64,000 nt of DNA from Pempheris klunzingeri (Eukaryota; Chordata; Actinopteri; Acropomatiformes; Pempheridae): positions 11,918,501 to 11,982,500 of the forward strand of contig NC_092016.1 of the NCBI RefSeq assembly GCF_042242105.1. The letters are read 5' to 3'. The notes below the pieces were generated by a model. It was not told the origin of the DNA and ran no database searches. It was given only the letters and a program-made list of their open reading frames with translations. Positions 13,012 to 41,543 of the stretch are shown here, piece by piece. How positions within the stretch are numbered: the first letter of the stretch is position 1; the number at the start of each line of letters is the position of its first letter. A program made the translations under genes and the position numbers.

Positions 13012-14411
13012 ATGCACAGCCGTCTGCAGGAGCTGAAGAAGGAAGAGGAGACTCTCCTCAAGATCAAAGTCATGCTACAAGACCAGCTGAACAGGTTGAA
13101 GGTGAGAGAGAGAGACAGAGCGCACAGTATTACGTTTTATGTCTATATTTGCGGTGCATGTGGTTAATGTATTAAGCGTTCACTTTGTGTTTCAGTTTGA
13201 AGAAGGGGCCTTGAAATCTATCATTAATGCTCAAACAGAAGAAGGAGTCTCTCACGCGACCCCAGAAACTGAGGTAAATCGGCAGAAAGATCCTGCTAAA
13301 TCCTCAGAGGTCACAAGCTGTCATAATAAGATATTCTCAATGATAATTTTGCTTCTATTTGTTAATTAACACTTCATTTGGTTTGTTGAAATTGATGATC
13401 AGGTATTTTCACTACTTCCACTACACTACACTACTGTACTGTCCTGCTAGGGATGTTTGCAGGCCTGCATAACCTCATGGAGTACATTTACTTCCTCACA
13501 CAAAAAAGGTTACTCAGTAATAACCTTAAAACGTGAAATCGGTTAACATGTTTTGTGGGTTGCAGTAATCTGATTTCTTTAAAACCCCACTTCACATACA
13601 GTACGACCAAGGCATACATCGCCAAGTAATCATGTTTCTCTTGCAGAAATACTGCTGCTTATTTTTAATTAATTTGTGGGCCACTGACTAAAACATTTTA
13701 GTTTGTTCCTTTTACTCAAAAACATACATAACATACCTTTTAAGGAAGCTTTTTGGTATCATTCAGTAATTCAGAGATTGAATTACTTAGTATTATGTGA
13801 TTTTATAAATGGGTTTTATTTGTATTGTCTAGACAACTAGAACTAGAAATGCCTCTCCTTTCTGATGCTAATGTATTACACATTAGACATGATTTTGATT
13901 GGCTATCACGTTTAGACTCAAATTACTACTAGTTACTTTTAGGGCACAACCACTTATGCCCATGAAAAGTTTTTATTTGAAGTTACAACTACAAGAGTCA
14001 GATACCGTAGGTGCTTTTTGTCTTTGAAAATCCAAAGTTAAAAACCACTCACAGAGTGCAGAGAGTAAAGTTACATTTCTTACTGAAAATTAGCTGCATG
14101 ATATTATTTGACCAATTTTGTCTCCCGTTCTTTAACTGCTTTGAAAGTGCTGTCTTGCACACTTAGTTTCTTTTAAGATTTCATTTTAAAGTGGTCAACA
14201 GTTATATGTTTGTTTTTCATTGTTTCAGGTTCATATTAACCTTGACGATGAGGGCGAGATCAATCGAACCAAGCTGCTGCTGAATGCTGCGGTAGATTAC
14301 GATATGGAGGAGGAAGAAGATGAGGAGGATGAAGACGAAGAGGACGATGAAGAAGATGACAATGAGCTTGAGTTTGTGCCTGAGGAGGATGAGGAGGAGG
14401 ATGATTACTGA
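13012..14411 (+). CDS. snapc5: SNAPc subunit 5 (SNAP19)
   Basis: Small subunit of the snRNA-activating protein complex, which binds the proximal sequence element of snRNA promoters transcribed by RNA polymerases II and III in the nucleus. Coding exons are 13012-13101, 13196-13273 and 14229-14411, total 351 nt, 116 residues (human 98). The N-terminus MHSRLQELKKEEETLL with QDQLNRLK closely matches human SNAPC5 and forms a leucine-rich coiled coil through which the family binds SNAP190. The C-terminal third is almost pure Glu/Asp, longer than in human, and ends in DDY. The acceptor at 12973 places this ATG first in its exon. In human the gene lies between RPL4 and MAP2K1; here it lies left of lctl, so its position has changed. 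Confidence 0.93.
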
Positions 14412-14800
14412 GATTCTCAGTGTTTCGGGGGGCTTCAATATTTGCACCACTGAAGAAGAGCCACATGTAAACGGACATCTGTTTATTTGTTCACCTGTTT
14501 CGTACCATCACTTAGGACGTTTAATTTATTTTGATGGAGTGAGTAACTTTCAGTGTAATGATTTGTGGTGCTAACAGTATCCTCTCCTTTGCCTGATTTG
14601 GGTCTTCAAACGACATTAGAATTCATGTGTCAAAGTTGGTGAGAAATGTCTCACTGACATGCAGTAAGACAGTGTTATTAGGTGCTTATAGCTTACAAGA
14701 CATATTGTGCATTTTCAGGATTAGCATTAAAATGTATGGCTGGGCCATATAAGAAGATAGTGTGTATGCATTGTGAAAGAAATGATGATCGTAAGCACAA

Positions 14801-14806
14801 AATAAA
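14801..14806 (+). terminator. snapc5: polyA signal of snapc5
   Basis: AATAAA about 390 nt after the snapc5 stop, with T/GT-rich sequence following. No competing signal lies nearer the stop. Confidence 0.6.
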
Positions 14807-14829
14807 ATGTTTTGCATAGGGTTCATCTG

Positions 14830-16200
14830 ACTGATTTTTACAATATGCACTTATTGTTTTACACCAATATGCCTCCTAACATGCAGTTATATTTTTTTCA
14901 GATGAAATGAACATTTACTTAATGTGAGGACAAATTTATTTTTTTAGTTCGCTTCTCAGATACTCAATTAAGATAATACCTATGTAGAAATTGTCCTAAC
15001 CTGACCCAGGCAAATGGGTAATGCAGTGCAAACACTTTCCACTAGCAAACCATTCAGCATTTTCTAAACAGCTAAAACAATACAGCGAGCCTGACAATAA
15101 GGCCAGCTTTCACACTGACAGAAGGGACAGCTCTGGAGAAGGGTGGTGCTACAACAGGCAAGGTACAATAGAGATTGCACCAATAGATATATACAGCTTT
15201 CTACATGGTCTGCTGTTCCAGGAGAGCTCTCAGTCAGACAGGGACTTGGGCCCAGCACACACACCTGCTGCAAATGAGTTCTTCATAAGGTACACAGGTA
15301 ATTGGACTTATTCAGTGTCGTTACTGTTGTGAGTCAAAATTCATGGAGTGATGGAATGGATGTTGCATACGTGATTTAAAAACTAATTTGCAGGGGAATA
15401 CTGAAAAATACGTAAGGGAGAAAATTATATATCTGCCAAAAAACAAAGGTAAACATGGTCAGGAATGTGTATTACAATTAGTAGTCATATTTGCAGAGAG
15501 AGAGTTCATATTGAATGTCTAGGTTTTTACCATATTCCTGATTTAATTAAAGTGATCATAATGCAGTGTGTTTTATTTTACATTATATGATAAGTGCAGA
15601 GCTATAAAAACGTAAATGTGATATGCTCCCTGAAATGAAAGTATTTGCAGAGAGAATTATGTGTGTATGGGGTTGTGAGCACTCACATCTGAGCATTTAC
15701 CATGCCAGTGTAACAAATAACATTCATTGCCTTATAATTGTCAAATGATGAGGTTATAAAAGTTGGTGTGGAAAGTGTTTGTGTGGAAAGGTTCATCCAC
15801 TGTCATGTGATTGTGCAGTGTAAATATATCAACCTCTGTAACATTAACTTTGCTTACAGAGGTGAAACCATAGTTTGTATGGGATCTGTCTGCCTCAGCA
15901 AGATTAGCTCACACTCCATTGAGTTTGAAAAGGGGTATTTTGCTCTGCATTATGGATGTGGGACCCCCCCTGTAGTCCATCACATTTGATGCATTCAGAC
16001 TGTTTGATGACAATTTATTGTGATTACGTTAGAATTTCTGTTACTAATTCAGACAAATTTTTAGATAAAAGAGGGAGTGGGCGTGTCTGTGTATGCATCT
16101 TGCATAGAGCAACATGTTTTCTCCAGATCAAGCTTGTTATTGTGGTTGAGTGGTGATGCTGAATGGTTCTCATCTGTGTGCAGACATCAGTGAGGGACTG
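14830..16200. other. spacer between snapc5 and lctl
   Basis: AT-rich non-coding DNA between the snapc5 polyA signal and the first coding exon of lctl, both on the + strand. It must hold the lctl promoter, but I see no distinctive element. Confidence 0.6.
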
Positions 16201-16243
16201 GAGCAGAACCAGACAGTGGCTGTGCTGCAGGCTCAGGAATACC

Positions 16244-20259
<4,016 letters not shown>

Positions 20260-20843
20260 AAAGGAGCTCTCACAGTGTGTGTGTTAACAATCACAAACAT
20301 CAACACTCGCTATTATTGTAAGTGCATCATTTCTTTAATTGATCATGTGTGAACATAAATACATTATTTGAACTGAATTTCAAGAGAATTTGTGACTTCA
20401 ATAATTTGATGTGGATTCAGTGTTTGCTGTAAAAACAACCCACTGGTTTAGCCAATATTAATGAATTTAGTACCAGACACAATGTGGCTAGCCCTGCAAC
20501 ATGTTGGATTTTTGTTATTACAATATTGCTGTGGAATACTGCCATTGCAAACAGCACTTGTGATCTACCGTACTTTGTACTCCTCAAAATCTCTTTACTG
20601 CTATACTGAACACAGAAAAATTCAGCGAATGCGAAAGATGCATTTAAAAAAAAAAAAACTCATGACATTGTCACATAACATACATGGAAGGGACCTTAAG
20701 TTATTAATATAAAACATTTGACAAAAAATACAGTATATTTTAACAGAAAACCCTATGGCTTTGTGATGCAGCGCAAGGTCATCTGGCTAGTTCTTCTGCC
20801 GTTTTAAAACACGTTCGTTGCTCACAAGAATATCAAGCATGAC

Positions 20844-20849
20844 AATAAA
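20844..20849 (+). terminator. lctl: candidate polyA signal of lctl
   Basis: AATAAA about 585 nt after the lctl stop and only 37 nt before the stop of the convergent gene zwilch. No nearer canonical signal is visible on the + strand, so the two transcripts may overlap at their 3' ends. Confidence 0.4.
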
Positions 20850-20885
20850 CGCCTCCTTTGTTGTTCACTCGTGCTCTCTGCAAAT

Positions 20886-23800
20886 TCATGCAAAATTGAC
20901 GTGACTGCAGCACACCTTGGTGGAGAAGAAGGCAGGATCCTCACAGTCCCCATTCACTGTTTCATTTGTGTAATCTAAAGATGGAACATCAAGAAGGAAA
21001 ATGTTACATTTACTTCACTGGGACAGTAACCAATTATAACTCTATGGCATGCAAAATATTTGGAGCGGTATGTTGAGATCACCTGTGTCAAAGATGACAT
21101 GATCAACCAGTGGTCTGTCACTGAGCTGTAAGGATGTCCGGACCTCACGTGGACCATTGCCACTGGACACCTCAACCCCCCACACTACTGGGTGCTCTCT
21201 GTGGAGACACGCAAAACATGAGGGAGGAAACAATAGCCCCGGTAAAACTTTGCAGTTAGTCTGATCACAAGAAGGCAGCTCTAAATACTGCAAAGTACAA
21301 AATCCAATCATATAAGTCCTATCTACCTTCTGTAGGTGAAACAAAAATGACACATTTGAAGTTTTATTTGGATGTAAAGAAGCAGTTAGTGTGCAAGGTG
21401 TTGTATTCCTTACTTCTGGTAGAAATGGCCGATCAGTGTGGGTTTGATTGGCAGTTTGAATTCGTGCTCCTCATCATAAGGGTATGTTTTGTAGTGTTGC
21501 AAACATGATCTATGAGAAAAGAAATAATCTACTTTAATGTCATCTTCAGGAGAGTACATTTTGCACACTCATGCATCACTGGAAAAAGCCAAATTGATTT
21601 ACTGTGAGAGAAGGAAGAGACGGTCATAGGGCAAACCCAGGAAAGTACTGCAGGTCATAATGATTTCCAGCAGATGGTGCAGTTTTCTGAGTCGGATCAC
21701 TTGCTCCTGCAGATCAACCTCTGTGCTCAGGTAATAACACTGTGGAGTAAAATATTCAAACTGTTTTTGGTCACAGTCATCTGAAAATAGTTGTCAGTGA
21801 AAATAGTCTTCGCTCTAAGCTTACCAAGTGGTTCAGAGTTGTCAATTCTTTACCTGAGAAAAAAAAAAAACACAGTTGAAAATGGTTGAAGATCAAAGCA
21901 AAGTTTGGGCTCAATAATTCTCATCATATTACTGTAAAATGTATAATCCCATGTGAAGAACATAGAGACTCAGAGTCATGAGTAAGAGGTTACCAATGAG
22001 GTAGTTAATGTAATCCTTTCTCATCTTGTCCAGACCCATCTCCAGCAGCATGTGGACAGGGGTGACACCTGTGAGAGACACGTGATCAATCTGCTGGTGG
22101 TAGGATTGTAGGATGAGCTTGCTGAGGGAGCTGCTGCTGTCTCTGTGAATCTGAAACAAAACAAAACAAAAAAAACTTTACACAGAACAGCCTTTTCTAA
22201 GTGATAAACACTTTTCAGGAGCCACTTCATTTCATACCCAGGGTTTGATGTCACCATATCTTAGAGCTTCGATGACCAACTTCAGGCAGCCTTCGATGTC
22301 CTGATACGAAGTCACACCTGTAATGAAAAAATAAAAATGAAGGAAAATGGTTGTCGCTGTCTTTTTATATTGCTAAATCAAATTAATGGAGGAAGTGACT
22401 CACTCTTTCTCATCCGAACCCACAGCTGCTCCACAAAATCCAAATCGCCTCGTTCCAAGATAGAGTTGAAAATGGGATTTTCCGTCTCAGACTTCACCTT
22501 TGTGGTCTTTAAGAGATGAAAAAGCAAAAAATCCAACGCATTTGTTTCTGAAATTATTGACATCGTGAGAAATCCTTTGATTTTCACACGAAAATACCTC
22601 AGCTGGTTTTGCAGCCTGGTCCTGTAGTGTCTTTGCAGTGCTCTGAAGCTCTGACAGAACAATAAAAAAAAGAAAACAACCTTCTTAACTGCTTATTAAC
22701 ATTTAATCATAGAGAAAGTGCATTGATTTAACAAAGCACATACCTTCTAGGAAGGCCTTGGTCAGATTTATAGCTGATGTGCTTTCCAAAGGTTCTATCC
22801 ATTCAGTTTCTCCAGTTCTCAAACCATCAGCAAGAGTCTGAAATGACAAGTATCTGATATATTTAGTTGTTTATTTGAGTACTGATACTCACAGTCATAA
22901 ATTCCAGAGGACTGATGAACCCAACCTGAAGAAAATCTAGCTCCCTGTAAATCTCAAACATTGGGCTTCGCATGTCCCCGCTGGCAACTTTGATATTCTG
23001 CATATGAACAAAGATAAAAAAGAGCAAGTGAACAAAATGCACTATTTTATTTTGTATTTCAAATGGTATTAAAAGGTATTTATGGTATAGAAAGAGTATG
23101 TTTTGGAGTATGAATTACTGGAGCTTACCAGTGTCGCTGCAGAGGACAGGGGTGGGGTCTCAAGGATACTCTCCACATGGCTCCATTTGAAATCCACTGT
23201 CACACTACTTTGTAACTCAATCATGGTGTTCTCAACAACAGTGGAGCCAAACAAGGTGAACCTGGCATTGCCTTTAATCGCCATCTGGAAGCAATTGGCA
23301 GAGGTAATTGAATGAACATCATTCATTCGCACTGATTTACAAGAGGATGCACACTCACTTACCGAGGATGGGTGATGCCTTTGCTTGTGCTCTTGTTTAA
23401 GCTCGTCTAAGGTTATGAGAGATCTTTTGTCCACAGTTGAGCCTGACAAAATTTAAGTTGGAATCAAATAATTGGCAGAAACATCAAAATCACACGAGTT
23501 CATTCATAACAAATATTCACTTTACTGACAATGATTAAAGGATGGGCCATTTAAATAAGTATGAAACATTGAAGCTATACCTTTGCAGGTAACAGAGTAT
23601 AATTTGACACCAGAGACTTTATTGCCTATGCCGACTGTTTCAGCTCCAAACCAGGTTGTTCCAGCTGGATCAGACATGTCACATCGCACCCACAGAGGGT
23701 GTAAGGCAGAGTTGTTGTCCATGGCTGACACATTCACATTTTGAGATAATGTGTACCAAGACAGCAACTGTCTACAAAAAGAGAAAAAAAATACTATATT

Positions 23801-24845
23801 TTGACTGTCACCTACAGTGTATCACATACACAGGTTGTATAATCCTACCAGCACTTTATTCAAATGAAATGTTAAACCTCTTGGCATGGGTCACCTCGCT
23901 TTCATGACTGTGAGCGGCTGTGGTCCCAATTCTGTCTGGAGTGCACTGGCATCTCCATTATCATCACCACCACCATCATCATCATCATCATCAGTGCAGT
24001 TTGATGTTTCAGTCATTTGATGATCATCAGGTTGACTTATTTTTGGAACCTTGTGAAATCAACAAATAAAAACATGATCCAATGACAAGCATTAGTGAGG
24101 GTTTTCTTTTTAATAAGACTGTATGGGGGCACACGCTGGTATCTTCATGTAAAACACAATAATGGCAACTTGACTGAAATTCAGTGCTAGTGGAGGATAC
24201 TGACTCCCATTTCAGCTGTTAAACTGGATGTGCACCATCTCATACTAACATTAGCATGTCAGAAACATCCTAAGCAACTAATGACGTATCAGAAGAACCA
24301 TGCACCGCAGACATCTAAAATGCAACACGATGTTCATGTGTTCATTTATTTACAGTAATACCTGTCTAGGGCTTGCAGACATCCTGAATACATTCAATGG
24401 ATCATAACATTACTCACAACTTTTTCACAGATGAAGACTGGCTGGTTACCACAGTACATATTCAGCACAGGGATTCTGTCTCCATTCATCTTTAATATTT
24501 GGATGTCGTCCTGAAACCCAACAGACACTCCATCAGCACCACTACCAGAGATAGGTCAGACACACCAGATGTTACCAAAATGAAATTACCTCATATGTAC
24601 ACGGATCACTGCTTTCCTCATTTTGAAGGGACCTTCGACCAAAAAGCACAAAACACATAAAACGCCAGAAATTAGCGATGACTACTTCGGCAAGATAAGT
24701 GGTAAAGTAAAGGCTGGAAACTTTACTTAACTTCACTGCTAGCGGTGATTTGACGTTAGCTAAAAAAGCTAAGAAATAGAAACAGGCGAACTCACCGAAG
24801 AATGTTGAAGAACTCCGTAGCATTTGATATCACCTTTGAGCCCAT
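20886..24845 (-). CDS. zwilch: Zwilch, kinetochore RZZ subunit
   Basis: Zwilch joins ROD and ZW10 in the RZZ complex at kinetochores, recruiting dynein and Mad1/Mad2 for the spindle checkpoint. Eighteen coding exons from the start: 24796-24845, 24590-24632, 24418-24510, 23895-24049, 23581-23771, 23363-23442, 23129-23284, 22893-22997, 22744-22837, 22598-22650, 22404-22497, 22238-22317, 21994-22150, 21825-21853, 21603-21739, 21414-21509, 21083-21198, 20886-20974; 1818 nt, 605 residues (human 591). Diagnostic stretches are [32 protein letters not shown]-like [27 protein letters not shown] and [12 protein letters not shown]. Exon 4 carries an Asp/Gly run ([12 protein letters not shown]) coded by a CAT/CAC triplet tract that human lacks. 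The N-terminal region is the least conserved, and the start MGSKVISN is the first ATG in its exon. Confidence 0.95.
23960..23994. repeat. zwilch: coding triplet microsatellite in zwilch
   Basis: A run of CAC/CAT triplets on the + strand encodes the Asp and Gly run of zwilch exon 4 on the - strand. Length variation would change the protein without shifting frame. Confidence 0.85.
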
Positions 24846-24997
24846 TGCAGAATTGTAACACAGACCTCCTGTTACAGAGCAACTAAAGTGGAGAAAGTAT
24901 ATATTAAAAAAGAGGTTAACAGATTTTTACTGGCGGCTGTGGTGAAGTTTGGGCTGCTAGTGTTGATATTTTGACTGTCCCGCGCTCATTTGGGCGG

Positions 24998-25005
24998 TGA
25001 CGTCA
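24998..25005. promoter_or_regulatory. CRE palindrome
   Basis: Perfect TGACGTCA, the CREB/ATF site, within GGTGACGTCACG, placed about 150 bp upstream of the zwilch start codon. Confidence 0.6.
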
Positions 25006-25410
25006 CGAGTTCACAGGTTATCAGTTTGTTGTCAAACATTTATATTTAAGAAATTCATTAATGAAATCGGAAACGTGTTTAGATAGTGTCACGACACATG
25101 AAATAAAAATGAAAATAAATTCTGATGCTTTAATGAAAAAAATGTTATCAAGAAAATAGTTCCGCCTTTACGTTCACCCTGCGCCAGCATGACGTAAAGA
25201 AATAGTCCCAACTTTAGTAACAAACTTTGAGGTGGTTTTGTTTGGCGTTGAGAATTTGATTCAAAAAGCTAACTACATTGTTTTTTAATCGTTACACGTT
25301 TTTTCACGTGTGTTTTTTTGTGGCAAGCAAATCAGTGATGGAAAAACATCAGACGACGGAAGTGATGTTCGTCGCGGCGGAGGCATAAACCATTGAGGGA
25401 GATTCACCAA

Positions 25411-25420
25411 CTTCCTTTTT
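25411..25420 (+). promoter_or_regulatory. rpl4: 5' TOP motif and likely rpl4 start site
   Basis: CTTCCTTTTT about 70 nt before the rpl4 ATG fits the C-plus-pyrimidine tract at the start of ribosomal protein mRNAs, which makes their translation mTOR/LARP1-dependent. No TATA box lies at the usual distance, as is common for this class. Confidence 0.65.
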
Positions 25421-25481
25421 ACTGTGGCCGCCATAGTGTGTGGAGCGTGGTTCCCGGCGAGCCGAAAAATAATTAACGAAA

Positions 25482-29036
<3,555 letters not shown>

Positions 29037-29067
29037 ATTTATACTTTCAGGCTGGAGTTCAGTGATA

Positions 29068-29073
29068 AATAAA
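29068..29073 (+). terminator. rpl4: polyA signal of rpl4
   Basis: AATAAA 32 nt after the stop codon, giving a very short 3' untranslated region as is usual for ribosomal protein genes. Confidence 0.85.
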
Positions 29074-29099
29074 TCAGTGGTTTCAAAAGTATGAGTCAG

Positions 29100-29793
29100 A
29101 CGTGTCATTCAAGGCTCATTCAGGGCTATTTTTAATGTAGATTTTAATCTATTGATGTCCTGTAAGGACACAATGTAAAGAGGAACATTAAGCACACAGG
29201 TTAAGTAGCCTATATAATTAATTTGGTCATTTAAAAAGGCAAGCCTGCAATGTAGCTCTAGGTACGTATTTTCTCTTGGAATGTAGATTTATAAACTAAG
29301 AATACAACTGAGTATTGCACAACTTTTAAATCCATTTAATGTACAATAAAATACACTTCACCCATAGTAGAAATCCAATCATTGAAGGACTTTGGGATGT
29401 CGGGTTTATAGGCAGAACAGGTTTCACATTGCTGCACTGTGGGTGTCACAGGCTGAGTCCAGCGGCACTGCACAATTAGCCAGCAAAGTCAACCTGCTCT
29501 GTTGTGGACTGATAAAGGGATGCACCTTTTTTAAGAAAAGCAAAGGTGTGTAAGGTTGCTAATGAGATGAAAGACAGATCACAGCTATAAATGCGAATTC
29601 AGCTGTTTGAGGTCTGCTTTCTCAAAGGTTTGCAATCTGCAATGGAGAGACACATCTCTAGTGCCCTTAATATTGGGTAGGTCCAATGTGGTTATTCATT
29701 GTTTGCCAGTAAATAGTTCAAATATTTCTCCTGCATGGAATTTATTGAAAGTCTTGAAATTCAGAGCTACATATCCTGGGTAGCTCTGAGAGG
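29100..29793 (-). pseudogene. map2k1 3'-end fragment from the tandem duplication
   Basis: Matches the map2k1 3' end at 31.55-32.32 kb in the same orientation. The last-exon remnant is 29424-29525 (still readable: TGACACCCAC, CCAGCAAAGTC on the + strand), an exon 10 remnant lies at about 29599-29636, and an exon 9 remnant at about 29729-29793 (GTCTTGAAATTCAGAGCTA). Small indels and many substitutions relative to the working gene make it non-coding; last-exon identity is roughly 80% by eye. It abuts rpl4 exon 5 sequence at the duplication junction. Confidence 0.85.
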
Positions 29794-30774
29794 CTACTAG
29801 AAGACCACGGAGGCAGTGCTGCTGCTGAAAAATCTTAAAGCCTGGAATGACATCAAGAAGGTAATAAAAACTTAATATTTTCTCTCTTGGTTTGACTCAG
29901 CACTCCGTTAGAGCACAGTGTTTGCCATTGAAATGGCTACAGAGTTAAAAGTTGTGATTTCAGCTTGAAGGATGTTTTGAGGTTTATCTATATTGTATGA
30001 AGGAAGAATGGCTCTAAATTCAAAGACTTCCCCTTACTAGGTGAATTCATTTACCATGTCCTACTCTGGGACAGGCAGAAAACAACATGGCAGGACCACA
30101 GGCTGAGTAAAGAGACTGGAAAAGATGTATGATTTGCAGCATAGCATTAAAAATGCAACCTGAACCTATGACCTCCAGAAGAATTGAGAGAAATTCATCT
30201 TCCTCAGTAACTGCTCAGGTTTTGTACATTTATTAGGTTTCTTTAATGACATATTGAACTAATATAATCTTCCCTCGGGTCTACACCTCAGCGTGTGCAT
30301 ACAGATGAGGGTCAGATGGGTAGTCGGACTGATCCAAGGACGCTGGTGTCACCAAAGCCTTCAGATGTATCCAAGGTGTGTTATTTGTTGAAATGTAGAA
30401 TTCATTAGCTTGATTAACACAGAAAATTGTTATAAAGTCTGTATATTTAATAACGAAAGATGTGTGCTTCAAATGCAGAAAGTATTAGTTTTATTATTCA
30501 TTACACAGGTCTGTATTTACGCAGTTAGATAATGACTGCATCTTGCATGATTTCTGAATCTTGTATCTGTGGTCATCAAAGTAAACTTTTAAAAGAAGCA
30601 ACAAGACGACTTAGCCTGCAAGTGTTTAACAGTTCTATTCTACAATTCTATCTCTGCAGAACGTGAACAAACTGCTTTCAGAAAGCTGGACGAGTTGTAC
30701 GGCACCTGCTTCTGCTACAAGTGAGTATATAAGGAGCATCATAGTGTAGCACAAGCAAAACTGGTGTTTACCGT

Positions 30775-30847
30775 TTTACAGTGATGAGCTTCCACTTCAT
30801 GGTCCGTGTTTTTGAAACTCTGTGATATTTAAAGAAGTTCTGAGTTA
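30775..30847 (+). ncRNA. snord18: SNORD18 copy 3, in the rpl4 pseudogene
   Basis: Same as copy 1 across the whole snoRNA: C box GTGATGA at 30781-30787, core TTCCACTTCATGGTCCGTG, D box CTGA at 30840-30843. The sequence is fit to function, but it needs host transcription, which is not evident here. Confidence 0.65.
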
Positions 30848-31056
30848 GAGCATATGAAGACTTGGCACTTAACTATTTTCATAACTTTCAGCCTGAGGAA
30901 TTAAACTCTTAATGTCTTATTTATTCCAGCCTGCCCATGCACAAGATGACCAACACAGACCTGAGCAGGATCCTGAAGAGTGAGGAGATCCAGAAAGCCC
31001 TTCGTACACCAAAGTAAGCACCACTCGCTTTACCTTCTTCCAACTTGTTTTAGCTC

Positions 31057-31301
<245 letters not shown>

Positions 31302-31574
31302 TGACCCTGCGGTAAGAGCCTAAGCAATTCTAGTTTGAAGCAAAAACTGTAGACTGTAACCTTTGATTGTGACTTTGAAATCTTGTTTGTTCTCTCCATA
31401 GATCAAGGCCAAGATGCTGAAACCCAAGAAGAAGCCCGGAAAGAAGGGGGCACCTGCCAAACCCAAGGCATAAATTTATACTTTCAGGCTGGAGTTCAGT
31501 GATATAAATAAATCAGTGGTTTCAAACTCATGATTCAGACGTCTCATTCAAAATTTGGACTCACAAGACAAGAA

Positions 31575-31580
31575 TTTATT
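31575..31580 (-). terminator. map2k1: candidate polyA signal of map2k1
   Basis: TTTATT on the + strand, AATAAA on the - strand, about 335 nt after the map2k1 stop. It lies about 60 bp from the pseudogene's own polyA signal on the other strand. Confidence 0.5.
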
Positions 31581-31914
31581 TCACATAAAATAACAGATTT
31601 TAATCTATTGGTGCTGTAAGGACACAAGGTAAGGAGGAATATCAAGCACACAGGTTGAGCAGCATTTATGATTGAATCATTTGATCATTAGAAAAAGATG
31701 GCTTTTCAGGCAGGCCTGTATTATAGCACAAAGAGTTGTTCAATACATAGTTAATTTCACTTGGCATGTGGGTTTTTACGCTAAATATACAACTATTGAT
31801 TGCACAACTTTTAAATTCATTTAGTAAGCAGTATAAATGGATACATTTTAGCCATAGTACAAATCCAGTCATCAGTTGACCTTGGGATAATGGGGGTTGT
31901 AGGCAGAGGAGGTC

Positions 31915-40911
<8,997 letters not shown>

Positions 40912-41260
40912 GTTACACACAACAAACAAAGGCTGGTGTAGAAACAAGGATGGAGACCCGCAGAAAAGGAGATGTAAGGTATCAAACAGGCGCAGCCAGG
41001 TTTCTCGACAGGGGAGCAGGCACACAGCAGCGCAGTATTCTTCCGATATTCTTCTTAATGGGTGGATGTGAGTGATCCGGGAGATGAAACGTCATAAAAA
41101 TATTTACATTCGTCTTCCAGACGGCATGGCTGCGATGGGGGCAGCGCCCCCTCTGCTGGAGGCGGATGGTACTGCCCTGCTGTTACCAGAATAACGGGAC
41201 AGTCATTCAGAGCAGAGGTGGGAGCCAGGCTCAGGCTGCAGGTATCCCCCAAATAACTTT
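40912..41260 (-). promoter_or_regulatory. map2k1: map2k1 5' untranslated and promoter region
   Basis: Sequence upstream of the map2k1 start codon, moderately GC-rich, with no TATA box seen. It contains a CTCF-like motif on the - strand at 41144-41159 (CCAGCAGAGGGGGCGC; one mismatch to the core consensus). Confidence 0.4.
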
Positions 41261-41470
41261 TTGTAATGATGTGTAACGAACACAGAGACTGACTTCAGCA
41301 TTTTATACTTTAGTATATTCATCTGTTTGGCCAGACGAATGTGAAGTGTTACAATATAATCAGAGAACATGCTGTTTATATTGCATGTATAATTAACTAA
41401 TACATTTTAATGTCATATTAATGGTCATATTATTGTATACTGTTAGTTAGACAGTTAACAGTTTGACAAA

Positions 41471-41543
41471 TTGTATTTTATTTTTATTTCTTTTTCTATT
41501 TTTATTTTTATTTTTATTTTTATTTTTATTTTTATTTTTATTT
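41471..41543. repeat. (TTTTTA)n repeat
   Basis: About ten near-perfect TTTTTA hexamers with two irregular units at the left. Confidence 0.9.

Larger units (their letters stand above)
24846..25481. promoter_or_regulatory. divergent promoter region of zwilch and rpl4
   Basis: The zwilch start codon (-) and the rpl4 start codon (+) are about 640 bp apart, head to head. A full palindromic CRE, TGACGTCA, lies at 24998-25005 in a GC-rich patch near the zwilch side. Divergent arrangement is also found for human ZWILCH and RPL4. Confidence 0.65.

Noticed and set aside
14217-14478. Leu/Ile-rich and His/Pro-rich frames antisense to snapc5 exon 3
   Set aside because: They are complements of the Glu/Asp codon run of snapc5.
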